From Collinsella sp. (GTDB taxonomy: Bacteria > Actinomycetota > Coriobacteriia > Coriobacteriales > Coriobacteriaceae), in assembly GCA_019414245.1 (NCBI GenBank), contig DXMK01000007.1:124001-188000 (forward strand): a stretch of 64,000 bases of DNA, read 5' to 3'. This document shows, in pieces, positions 1 through 7,446 of this stretch. The translations under genes and the position numbers were made by a program. The notes under the pieces were generated by a model. It was not told the DNA's origin. It worked only from the letters and a program-made list of their open reading frames with translations, and searched no databases. Positions within the stretch are counted from its first letter, which is position 1, and every line of letters begins with the position of its first letter.

Positions 1-1
1 C

Positions 2-208
2 GTGGGGGTTTCGCCGTATCGTGCCCGCGCCGCAATCGATCGCTTGGATTCCGAAGGTATGATTGATGTCGTCTCGCGTTATAGCGACGACGGCGGTCAG
101 CTTGCAAATGGCATTTGCCTCACCGAACGTGGTGAGTGGTATCTTGAGGGCGTCCGTACCGGCATGCTCGTTCAAGAAATGCTTGAGGACGAGGTTGCTG
201 ATCGATAG
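2..208 (+). CDS. C-terminal part of a winged-helix DNA-binding protein (5' end outside window)
   Basis: The frame is open from the first base and ends at TAG 206-208, so only the last 68 or so residues are present. The segment VSPYRARAAIDRL followed by DSEGMIDVVSR looks like a recognition helix and the start of a wing, and LTERGEWYLEG resembles the end of MarR- or GntR-like winged-helix domains. The family cannot be fixed from this fragment. It is probably a regulator or a DnaD-like protein. A strong terminator follows 25 bases later, so it is not in one operon with pyrG. Confidence 0.55.
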   Translation: MGVSPYRARAAIDRLDSEGMIDVVSRYSDDGGQLANGICLTERGEWYLEGVRTGMLVQEMLEDEVADR

Positions 209-232
209 CAGCATGTAACCCTTGCCATAGCG

Positions 233-264
233 ACGCCGCCTGGGAAACCGGGCGGCGTTTTGTT
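233..264 (+). terminator. Rho-independent terminator of the upstream gene
   Basis: ACGCCGCC (233-240) pairs with GGCGGCGT (251-258) across a 10-base loop, followed by a T-rich run. Confidence 0.85.
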
Positions 265-299
265 TCAAGATTGAGAAATGCAATCGCACGCGAGAAAAA

Positions 300-328
300 T
301 TGCGGACGGTCCGCGGCGCGAGTATTAC
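300..328 (+). promoter_or_regulatory. Putative pyrG promoter with a palindrome in its spacer
   Basis: TTGCGG (300-305), 17 bases, then TATTAC (323-328). The spacer region contains the perfect 13-base palindrome GCGGACGGTCCGC (302-314), which is in an operator-like position. The distance to the pyrG start is about 58 bases. Confidence 0.45.
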
Positions 329-386
329 AATGAAGACCCGTAAGATGTGGATAAACAACTTCTACGGGAAGCGCAGGTAACTCAAT

Positions 387-2048
387 ATGACCAAGCATGT
401 GTTCGTAACCGGTGGCGTGGTTTCGTCCCTGGGCAAGGGTATCACCGCGGCCTCGCTGGGCCGTCTGCTCAAGTCGCGTGGCTACAAAGTAACGATGCAG
501 AAGGCCGACCCGTATCTGAACGTCGACCCCGGTACCATGAGCCCGTTCCAGCATGGTGAGGTCTTTGTAACCGAGGATGGTTACGAGTCCGACCTGGACC
601 TGGGTCATTACGAGCGCTTTATTGATGAGAACCTGACCCGCGATTCCAACTTTACGACCGGTGCCATCTACAAAAGCCTCATCGCCCGCGAGCGTCGCGG
701 CGACTTTTTGGGCGGTACCGTGCAGGTGATTCCCCACGTCACCAATGCCATTAAGGACAAGTTCCGCCGCATCGAGGAGCAGACCGGCTCCGATGTAGTC
801 ATCACCGAGCTGGGCGGCACGATCGGCGACATCGAGTCCCAACCGTTTGTGGAGGCCATCCGTCAGTACCGCAAGGAGGCCGGCCCCGAGAACGTCTGCT
901 ACATCCACGTGTCGCTCGTTCCCTATATTGCCGCCGCCCACGAGGTCAAGACCAAGCCCACGCAGCATTCCGTCAAGGAGCTCCGCAGCTTTGGCATCCA
1001 GCCCGATATTATCGTGCTGCGCTCCGACCACCATATCGATGACGCTATCCGCGGAAAGATCGCAAGCTTCTGCGACGTCGACACCGATTGCGTCTTTACC
1101 AATGAGGACTGCGCGAGCATCTACGACGTGCCGCAGCTGCTTGCCGAGCAGGACTTTGACCTGCGTATTTGCGAGCGCCTGGGCCTGGACCCGCGTGAGC
1201 GCGACATGAGCGAGTGGAATGAGTTCCTGCGTAAGCAGAACCATGCCAATCATCACGCCGATAAGGTTAAGATTGCCGTCGTGGGTAAGTACACGCAGCT
1301 GCCCGATGCGTACCTGTCGGTTATCGAGGCCCTGCACCATGCGGGCGTCTTCTACGATCGCCATGTGGACGTCCAGCTGGTCGACGGCGAGAGCCTCGAC
1401 GAGCAGAATGTCTCCGAGGTTCTGGGCGACGCCTCGGGCATCCTGGTTCCCGGCGGCTTTGGCAAGCGCGCCCTGGAGGGCAAAATCCTCGCGGCCGAGT
1501 TTGCCCGTGAGCACAAGATTCCGTATCTGGGCATTTGCCTGGGTATGCAGGTCGCCGTGTGCGAGTTCGCCCGCAATGTCGTTGGCCTTGCCGGTGCCAG
1601 CTCCTCCGAGTTTGATCCGGACGGTCCGTATAGCGTCATCGATCTGATGAGCTCGCAGGAGGACGTGACCGAGAAGGGCGGCACCATGCGCCTGGGCGCC
1701 TATCCGTGCAAGCTCGCCGCCGATACCCTTGCTCGCGAGGCATATGGCGAGGAACTCGTCTACGAGCGTCACCGTCACCGCTTTGAGTTCAACAACGCCT
1801 TCCGTGACCAGCTCGAGGACGCCGGCTTGGTTATCTCGGGTCTGTCGCCCGACGAGCGCCTGGTCGAGATGGTTGAGCTGCCGCGCGACGTGCATCCGTG
1901 GTATGTGGCAACCCAGGCTCATCCCGAGTTCAAGAGCCGCCCGACCAACCCGCAGCCGCTGTTCCGCGAGTTCGTGCGCGCTTCGATCGGCCAGCACGAG
2001 GGTGTCGACCGTCTGCAGGTGACGCCCATGAACCTCGCTACGGACTAA
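387..2048 (+). CDS. pyrG: CTP synthase
   Basis: Makes CTP from UTP, ATP and glutamine in the cytoplasm, the last step of pyrimidine nucleotide synthesis. At 553 residues it has the normal length. The N-terminal synthetase domain starts with VTGGVVSSLGKG (ATP loop) and contains the YLNVDPGTMSPFQHGEV segment. The C-terminal class I glutamine amidotransferase domain has the nucleophile Cys384 in GICLGMQ and a histidine/glutamate pair in AHPEFKSRP. The start is the ATG that gives the canonical N-terminus MTKHVFVTGG; the ribosome-binding site is weak. The next gene begins 3 bases after the stop, so pyrG and xerD are probably cotranscribed. Confidence 0.97.
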   Translation: MTKHVFVTGGVVSSLGKGITAASLGRLLKSRGYKVTMQKADPYLNVDPGTMSPFQHGEVFVTEDGYESDLDLGHYERFIDENLTRDSNFTTGAIYKSLIARERRGDFLGGTVQVIPHVTNAIKDKFRRIEEQTGSDVVITELGGTIGDIESQPFVEAIRQYRKEAGPENVCYIHVSLVPYIAAAHEVKTKPTQHSVKELRSFGIQPDIIVLRSDHHIDDAIRGKIASFCDVDTDCVFTNEDCASIYDVPQLLAEQDFDLRICERLGLDPRERDMSEWNEFLRKQNHANHHADKVKIAVVGKYTQLPDAYLSVIEALHHAGVFYDRHVDVQLVDGESLDEQNVSEVLGDASGILVPGGFGKRALEGKILAAEFAREHKIPYLGICLGMQVAVCEFARNVVGLAGASSSEFDPDGPYSVIDLMSSQEDVTEKGGTMRLGAYPCKLAADTLAREAYGEELVYERHRHRFEFNNAFRDQLEDAGLVISGLSPDERLVEMVELPRDVHPWYVATQAHPEFKSRPTNPQPLFREFVRASIGQHEGVDRLQVTPMNLATD

Positions 2049-2050
2049 GG

Positions 2051-2992
2051 GTGCCGGCGAATAAGGAACATACCGAAGCTACTCCCTCGTCGCTCGCCGT
2101 GGCGGCGGGGGAGTATCTCGATTACCTCGCGGTCGAGCGGGGTTTGGCGCGCAACACGATTGCGGCCTATCGTCGTGACCTGACGACATACTGCGCCTAT
2201 CTGGAGCGGGCGGGTATTGTGTCTTTTGAAGAGGTGACCCGTCAGATCGTGGAGGGCTTTGTCGCCGATCGCCGCGATGGGGGCTATTCCGACGCCTCGG
2301 TGGAGCGTGCGCTTGCTGCCGTGAAGGGCCTGCATGCCTTTTTGGTGCGCGATGGGGCCGTGGCCCAAAACCCGACGGCGGCGTTGCGCCTGCCTAAAAA
2401 GGCTGAGCGTTTGCCGGAGTATCTATCGGTGGAGGATGTCTCGGCACTGCTCGATCAAGACTTTCCCGAGGGCGAGATGGGACTGCGCGACCATGCCATC
2501 TTGGAAGTGCTCTACGGATGCGGTTTGCGTGTGAGTGAGCTGGTTGGGCTCGATGTGGGCGATATCCATATTGACGATGGCTTTGTACTCGTTCGCGGTA
2601 AGGGCTCAAAGGAACGCCTGTCCCCACTGGTGGGAAGCGCGGCGCGAGCTCTGACGCTCTATGTAACTGAGGGACGTTCTCGCTTGGCGGCCCATGCCCG
2701 CGGAACCGAGACCTCGGCGGTCTTTTTAAATAAGAACGGACGTCGCCTGTCGCGCCAGGCCGTGCATGCGATATGCGAGCGGTATGGGCGTCAGGTGGGG
2801 CTGGTGGGGCTCCATCCCCATACCTTGCGCCACTCCTTTGCCACCCACATGCTCGCGGGCGGTGCCGACCTGCGTGTGCTGCAGGAGATTTTGGGCCATG
2901 CCGATATTTCGACCACGCAGGTCTACACGCATGTCGACCGAACGCAACTGACCGAGGTCTATCTGGCGGCGCATCCGCTAGCACATCGCTAG
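2051..2992 (+). CDS. xerD: Site-specific tyrosine recombinase XerD/XerC type
   Basis: Resolves chromosome dimers at dif during division by tyrosine-mediated strand exchange. The N-terminal SAM-like domain (YLDYLAVERGLARNTIAAYRRD) is followed by a catalytic domain with the expected residues: Arg in CGLRVSELVG, the HxxR pair in HTLRHSFATHML, His in LGHADISTTQ and the Tyr in VYTHV. I placed the start at GTG 2051, which gives the normal length of 313 residues; GTG near 2099 is an alternative. Reading the frame further upstream only overlaps pyrG. XerD is preferred over XerC because actinobacteria keep xerD near pyrG, but the sequence alone does not settle it. Confidence 0.88.
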   Translation: MPANKEHTEATPSSLAVAAGEYLDYLAVERGLARNTIAAYRRDLTTYCAYLERAGIVSFEEVTRQIVEGFVADRRDGGYSDASVERALAAVKGLHAFLVRDGAVAQNPTAALRLPKKAERLPEYLSVEDVSALLDQDFPEGEMGLRDHAILEVLYGCGLRVSELVGLDVGDIHIDDGFVLVRGKGSKERLSPLVGSAARALTLYVTEGRSRLAAHARGTETSAVFLNKNGRRLSRQAVHAICERYGRQVGLVGLHPHTLRHSFATHMLAGGADLRVLQEILGHADISTTQVYTHVDRTQLTEVYLAAHPLAHR

Positions 2993-3026
2993 CACCTCGC
3001 TGACCTGCATATTTATAAATACTAAA

Positions 3027-3095
3027 GGGGACGGGCCCCAGATTGCCGAGACGCACTTTTGCGCGCATGGGCAATCTGGGGCTCGTCCCATTTTT
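3027..3095 (+). terminator. Long hairpin with T-run after xerD
   Basis: A 20-bp stem (left arm about 3027-3047, right arm 3069-3090, one G-U pair) carries a roughly 22-base loop and is followed by TTTTT (3091-3095). This is long for a simple terminator and resembles the other long intergenic hairpins in the window. Confidence 0.75.
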
Positions 3096-3195
3096 CGCTA
3101 GACACCGACGCGGCGGTGGGCCGTGTGTACCGTGGGTGGGGGAGTTTGGGGGCGATGTGAACGGCGTGTAAAGGGACGTAAAAATCGCCTCAAGG

Positions 3196-3211
3196 TCAAC
3201 TTGAAGGTTGA
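3196..3211. promoter_or_regulatory. 16-base near-palindrome shared with the ftsZ upstream region
   Basis: TCAACTTGAAGGTTGA here matches TCAACCTGAAGGTTAA at 17721-17736 in 14 of 16 positions. Both lie upstream of key division genes (mraZ and ftsZ). The core is AAC(C/T)T-GA-AGGTT. Confidence 0.35.
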
Positions 3212-3255
3212 GGTTCGCGGGCGTGGTTCTACAGGTGGCATCCCGCCTTTGCTGC

Positions 3256-3275
3256 AAACACAACATATTGTGTTT
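3256..3275. promoter_or_regulatory. Palindromic operator candidate upstream of mraZ
   Basis: AAACACAA, CATA, TTGTGTTT: perfect 8-bp arms with a 4-bp spacer. A second ACAACATATT half copy occurs at about 3301-3310. Confidence 0.35.
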
Positions 3276-3323
3276 TCGAACATATGCTCGGGGGTGTTTT
3301 ACAACATATTGGGGGTGGAATGG

Positions 3324-3351
3324 TGGGGAGGGGTGGGGGAAGGGGTGGGGA
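3324..3351 (+). promoter_or_regulatory. Probable MraZ operator (TGGGG repeats)
   Basis: TGGGG repeats begin at 3324, 3334 and 3346, just upstream of the -35 box. MraZ is known to bind TGGG-type direct repeats spaced by about 5 bases upstream of its own promoter, so this fits autoregulation of the dcw cluster. Confidence 0.6.
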
Positions 3352-3357
3352 AAGGTG

Positions 3358-3386
3358 TTGAAAAATGGGGCGGTTCCCCATATTAT
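3358..3386 (+). promoter_or_regulatory. dcw cluster promoter (Pmra)
   Basis: TTGAAA (3358-3363), 17 bases, TATTAT (3381-3386). The spacer holds the palindrome TGGGG-CGGTT-CCCCA (3366-3380), and a sister hairpin GGGG-TGGTT-CCCC lies at 3404-3416 in the leader. The rest of the 2993-3454 gap shows no credible gene. Confidence 0.7.
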
Positions 3387-3454
3387 TGATGACGTCGACA
3401 GGCGGGGTGGTTCCCCGCGTACGTGCCATCTGAGTAACCGAGGGGAGGGCGCAC

Positions 3455-3889
3455 ATGGGAATGACTGGTGCATACGAGCGCAATCTCGATGCAAAAGGTC
3501 GTCTGTCCCTGCCTGCACCCCTTCGCGAGGAGCTTGGAGAGCACGTTCGCGTGTTCAAAGCCCTGGATGTCGATGCTCTGTACGTGTTCTCTGCCGAGGC
3601 CTTCGATAAGTGGGTCGAAGGACTCTTCGCGGGTCGTGAGGGCCACGAGGGTTTTAACCCGCGTGACATTAACGACCAGAAGCTCATGAGGGCGATCAAC
3701 AAGCGCACCACGTCGATGGATGTGGACAGCGCCGGTCGTATCGGTCTTTCCGAGTCTCTCCGCAAGCAGGCGAACCTCGACCGCGAGGTCACGGTTGTGG
3801 GCAACTACGACCACCTTGAGGTTTGGGATCGCGCCGCGGCCGATGAGGACGATGACGATGAGGCCCTGCTGGACCTCTTCTTCTCGTAA
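3455..3889 (+). CDS. mraZ: Transcriptional regulator MraZ
   Basis: DNA-binding regulator at the head of the division and cell wall cluster. It has 144 residues, the normal size, with two SpoVT/AbrB-like swapped-hairpin repeats: GAYERNLDAKGRLSLPAPLRE at the N-terminus and TTSMDVDSAGRIGLSESLRK in the second half. The tail is very acidic (DEDDDDEALLDLFFS). A strong ribosome-binding site, GAGGGGAGG, precedes ATG 3455. TGGGG repeats upstream of the promoter suggest it represses its own operon, as known for E. coli MraZ. Confidence 0.95.
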   Translation: MGMTGAYERNLDAKGRLSLPAPLREELGEHVRVFKALDVDALYVFSAEAFDKWVEGLFAGREGHEGFNPRDINDQKLMRAINKRTTSMDVDSAGRIGLSESLRKQANLDREVTVVGNYDHLEVWDRAAADEDDDDEALLDLFFS

Positions 3890-3909
3890 GGGCAAGGCAC
3901 GGGTAACGG

Positions 3910-4875
3910 ATGGAGCGTGGGATCTTGACACAAGAATATCGGCATGAACCTGTCATGCTCGGCGAAGTGCTTGAGTCGCTGCGGCTAAAGAGCGGCTCCG
4001 TTGTCTGCGATTGCACCCTTGGCGGTGCCGGCCATTCGGTAAAGATGGCCGCGCAGGTGGGGGAGACGGGCCTTTTGCTCGGCGTCGATCAGGACGACAT
4101 GGCCCTCGAGGCCGCTGGCGCCCGTCTGGACCGCGAGGTTCCCGGCGTTCCGCACCAGCTGCTGAAGGGCAACTTCGGCGACTTGGACGAGCTGCTTTGC
4201 TCGGCCGAGGTGCCCGGGGTCGATGGCTTCCTGTTCGATTTGGGCGTTTCGTCACCGCAACTCGATATCCCTGGCAGGGGCTTTTCGTATAACGAGGACG
4301 CCCCATTGGACATGCGGATGGATCCGGGTAATAACACCTTAAACGCAGCTGAGGTCATCAACACCTATAACGAACACGACCTCGCCCGGATTCTACGCGT
4401 CTACGGCGAAGAGAAGTTCGCCTCGCAGATCGCGCGCGAGATCGTGCGCCGCCGCGAGCAAGAACCGATCGAAACCACCGGCCAATTTGTCGAGATCATC
4501 AAGGCGGGTATCCCAGCTGCCGCTCGTCGGCATGGTGGACACCCGGCCAAGAAAAGTTTCCAGGCCATTCGCATCGAGGTCAATCACGAGCTCGATGTGC
4601 TCGAACGAGGGCTTGATGCCGCCACCAGGTGGCTCAACCCGGGCGGACGTATCTGCGTCATCTCGTATCACTCGCTCGAGGACCGTATCGTAAAGAACCA
4701 CTTTAAGGAGATGAGCCAGGGGTGCACGTGTCCGCCGGAGATTCCGGTGTGCGTGTGCGGCAACGTGCCGATACTCAAGGTCATCACCCGCAAACCCCTG
4801 GTTGCCCAGCCTGATGAGGTTGAGCGCAACCCTCGGGCGAGATCAGCCAAAATCCGCGTGGCGCAGCGTCTGTAG
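3910..4875 (+). CDS. rsmH: 16S rRNA (cytosine1402-N4)-methyltransferase
   Basis: Methylates N4 of C1402 in 16S rRNA using S-adenosylmethionine. At 321 residues it is a normal RsmH (formerly MraW). The SAM-binding motif DCTLGGAGHS lies at about residues 36-45, FDLGVSSPQLD is a conserved core motif, and SYHSLEDRIVKNHF is the typical C-terminal signature. A Cys-rich segment (CTCPPEIPVCVCG) is normal for the family. ATG 3910 was chosen; TTG 3925 is possible because conserved sequence begins at EYRHEPVML. It starts 20 bases after mraZ. Confidence 0.95.
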   Translation: MERGILTQEYRHEPVMLGEVLESLRLKSGSVVCDCTLGGAGHSVKMAAQVGETGLLLGVDQDDMALEAAGARLDREVPGVPHQLLKGNFGDLDELLCSAEVPGVDGFLFDLGVSSPQLDIPGRGFSYNEDAPLDMRMDPGNNTLNAAEVINTYNEHDLARILRVYGEEKFASQIAREIVRRREQEPIETTGQFVEIIKAGIPAAARRHGGHPAKKSFQAIRIEVNHELDVLERGLDAATRWLNPGGRICVISYHSLEDRIVKNHFKEMSQGCTCPPEIPVCVCGNVPILKVITRKPLVAQPDEVERNPRARSAKIRVAQRL

Positions 4876-4965
4876 GCGCGACCGCGCGATATTGGACCTC
4901 CCGCTCGCACCATAAACGAAGCTTAAACACACTACCAACGTACTCGGGATGGGAGGCGGCATATC

Positions 4966-5436
4966 ATGGGCTACAACACTTCAAGCGCAGCACTCGCCTA
5001 TGATATGAACGCCATGCCCGCCTATCGTGAGACGCCGCAGGCCCCCGTTGCTCCCCGTGAGCAGCGCACGCCGCGCTTTGATGTCTACACGGGCGCGGGC
5101 CGTCAGGCAAACCAGGCGGTAAGCCCGGTTTTCATGAGCGTTCTTAAAACGTTTTGCATCATTGCGGCTATCTTCATGACGATCGGCGTCGCCCGCGTGG
5201 CGCTCGCCGGCGTTACGGCCCAGGTGCTCAACAGCAACGCCGAGCTTACCAACACGCTCGAAAAGGCGACCGATGAGAGCTCCGACCTGGAGGTCATGCA
5301 TTCGGTCTATGGCGCCGACACGCGCATTCGCGACCTTGCGGGCGCTTATGGCATGGTGGAGCCCAGCGAGAGCGTTACACTTGACTTTACGCAGGATGCA
5401 GCCGCGGGCGCCAACGCGACCGCGACCGCTCAATAG
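4966..5436 (+). CDS. ftsL: FtsL-like septum protein
   Basis: Small bitopic divisome protein that bridges the FtsQ/FtsB complex and the FtsWI synthase. Sequence similarity in this family is low, so the call rests on position between rsmH and ftsI and on architecture: a cytoplasmic tail of about 57 residues, one membrane segment (about 58-80, rich in I, A, V), a short coiled coil (NSNAELTNTLEKATDESSDLE) and a C-terminal RIRDLAGAYGMVEP block like that of FtsL/DivIC proteins. The tail is Pro/Ala-rich. GGGAGG lies 11 bases before the ATG. Confidence 0.8.
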   Translation: MGYNTSSAALAYDMNAMPAYRETPQAPVAPREQRTPRFDVYTGAGRQANQAVSPVFMSVLKTFCIIAAIFMTIGVARVALAGVTAQVLNSNAELTNTLEKATDESSDLEVMHSVYGADTRIRDLAGAYGMVEPSESVTLDFTQDAAAGANATATAQ

Positions 5437-5453
5437 CAAGACGGTAGCTGAGT

Positions 5454-7319
5454 ATGACAAATGACTATCGCCGCGGTTCCGATGGGGGCCGCGGTTCTGG
5501 ACGTCCCTCGTCGCGGGGACGTTCTGGTTATCAAGGAACGGGTCGGCAATCTTACAACGCCGGGCGGTCCCGTGGCAACGACCCGGCGTCGCGACTTCGC
5601 GGCTCGGGCGGCCCTCAAGTGCATAACACCAGGTCGCGCAAGAGCTCGTCGACCGAATGGCTCACAGGCACCCCTCTGCCTCGCCGCAAAGCCGTCATGG
5701 GATTCATTGGGCTTGGCTTGGGCTTGGGCGTCTTTCGCCTTGCCGACTATCAAATTGTCGAAGCCGATAAACTGCGCGAGCGTGCCGATGCGCGTCGCCT
5801 GCTTGCGCAGACCCTCTATGCCAAACGTGGCACCATCTACGACCGCAACGGTAACGTGCTGGCGTCGTCGGTCGAATGTCGCAATATCGCCGTGAACCCG
5901 CAGCTTGTCGAGGATGTTGACAAGACGGTGTCGGCGCTGGTCAAGGCAACTGGAATCGATAAAAAGACCTGCCGTAAGCTCGTTGAGTCCGATGGAACCT
6001 GGGTGTATATCAAGCGCCAGGTGGACGAAGACGATGCTGCGGCGCTGGAGAAGAAGAACCTGCCCGGCGTGCTTTTTGAGCAGGCCATGAAGCGCGTATA
6101 TCCATACGGCAATCTGGCATCGCAGGTGCTGGGTGTAGTGAATGTAGACAACGACGGCTTGACGGGTCTCGAAAAGCAATACAACAAACTTCTGACCGGC
6201 ACGGACGGTTCTCTTGTGCGCGAGCGCGCGAGGGACGGCAGCTATATCGCGGGCGGTGCCTATAAAAAGGTGGCTGCGGTCGACGGCGTTGATATCGTGA
6301 CGACGCTCGACGTCAATATCCAGCGTGCGGCCGAGGATGCCCTGGCAGAGGCTGTCGAGAAGACAAAGGCCAAGAACGGCTCGGCGCTGGTCACCGATCC
6401 TACGACAGGTGAGATCTTGGCAGCCTGCTCGTATCCGACCTACGACCAGACCAATTTGGAAAACGCCAAGACCGAGGATATGAACCTGCGCCTGGTCACC
6501 GACGCCTACGAGCCCGGCTCGGTCTTTAAGACGCTCGTGGCGGGCGCCGGCTTCGACTTGGGCGTCGTGCGGTCGAGTACGTCGTTTGAGGTGCCGGCGA
6601 GCATCAAGGTGGGCGACGATACCGTCACCGATGCCGACAAGCGCGACTATGCCATGACCATGGATGTGCGCGAGATGATGCGCCGTTCGTCCAACGTGGG
6701 CTTTGTCCTGGTGGGGCGCAAGATCGGTGCCGATGACTTTGCCGCCTATGTGGACAAGTGGGGCATAGGTCACAGCTCCGGTGTCGATTTTCCGGGCGAG
6801 AGCCTGGGCATCGTCAAGGAGCGTGACCAGTATGACGGCGCCACGCTGGGCTCGATGAGCTTTGGACAGGCGCTGTCTGTCTCGCCGATTGAGATCGCAC
6901 GTGCCGTGGGCGGCATCGCTAACGGCGGCGTGATGATGACCCCGCACTTCTATAAGTCCAGCAAAGGCGACGAGAAGGACTGGGGCGAAGGCGAGCGTGC
7001 GATTTCTGAGGATGCAGCATCCCAGGTGACATCGTGCATGCAGACGGTCGTGTCCGAAGGCACGGGCGTTGGCGGCGCGGTTGACGGCTATGACGTGGCG
7101 GGCAAGACCGGTACGGCCGAACGTGCCGACGAGAACGGCGGCTACCTCAAGGAGAACTACATGTCGTCCTTTATGGGCTTTGCACCGGCGCAATCGCCCA
7201 AGGTGCTGTGCTATATCACGCTCGACGGAACGCCGAGCGGCTCAGATGCCGCCGCGGTGCCGTTCCAGTCCATTATGGCCAACGCGCTCGACGTGTTGGG
7301 TATCCCGCACACGAGGTAG
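5454..7319 (+). CDS. ftsI: Septal peptidoglycan transpeptidase (class B PBP)
   Basis: D,D-transpeptidase that crosslinks septal peptidoglycan, working with FtsW. It has 621 residues. Residues 1-78 are disordered and rich in Gly, Arg and Ser; one membrane anchor lies at about 80-98; a PBP dimerisation domain includes YAKRGTIYDRNGNVLASS; the transpeptidase domain has SVFK (Ser356, Lys359), SSN (412-414) and KTGT (551-554). All catalytic residues are present. No PASTA repeats follow. The basic N-terminal tail is longer than usual and recalls similar tails on FtsW and FtsQ here. Confidence 0.95.
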   Translation: MTNDYRRGSDGGRGSGRPSSRGRSGYQGTGRQSYNAGRSRGNDPASRLRGSGGPQVHNTRSRKSSSTEWLTGTPLPRRKAVMGFIGLGLGLGVFRLADYQIVEADKLRERADARRLLAQTLYAKRGTIYDRNGNVLASSVECRNIAVNPQLVEDVDKTVSALVKATGIDKKTCRKLVESDGTWVYIKRQVDEDDAAALEKKNLPGVLFEQAMKRVYPYGNLASQVLGVVNVDNDGLTGLEKQYNKLLTGTDGSLVRERARDGSYIAGGAYKKVAAVDGVDIVTTLDVNIQRAAEDALAEAVEKTKAKNGSALVTDPTTGEILAACSYPTYDQTNLENAKTEDMNLRLVTDAYEPGSVFKTLVAGAGFDLGVVRSSTSFEVPASIKVGDDTVTDADKRDYAMTMDVREMMRRSSNVGFVLVGRKIGADDFAAYVDKWGIGHSSGVDFPGESLGIVKERDQYDGATLGSMSFGQALSVSPIEIARAVGGIANGGVMMTPHFYKSSKGDEKDWGEGERAISEDAASQVTSCMQTVVSEGTGVGGAVDGYDVAGKTGTAERADENGGYLKENYMSSFMGFAPAQSPKVLCYITLDGTPSGSDAAAVPFQSIMANALDVLGIPHTR

Positions 7320-7446
7320 GGGGTTACAATCTTTGGGGCGTGGTTTGTTGTCCCATATGAGGGGTGTTCACATGCCCTGCACCACGCATGCGCGGCGCTG
7401 GGATACAATACGCCGATAGCATTATTAGGTTTACAGGGGAGCTGCA

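Noticed and set aside
120..1997. Minus-strand open frame of 625 codons opposite pyrG
   Set aside because: Antisense shadow of an unmistakable CTP synthase gene, no recognisable domain or start signal.
3123..3389. 88-codon frame between xerD and mraZ
   Set aside because: It runs through the operator repeats and both promoter boxes, is extremely Gly/Trp/Arg-rich, and has no ribosome-binding site.
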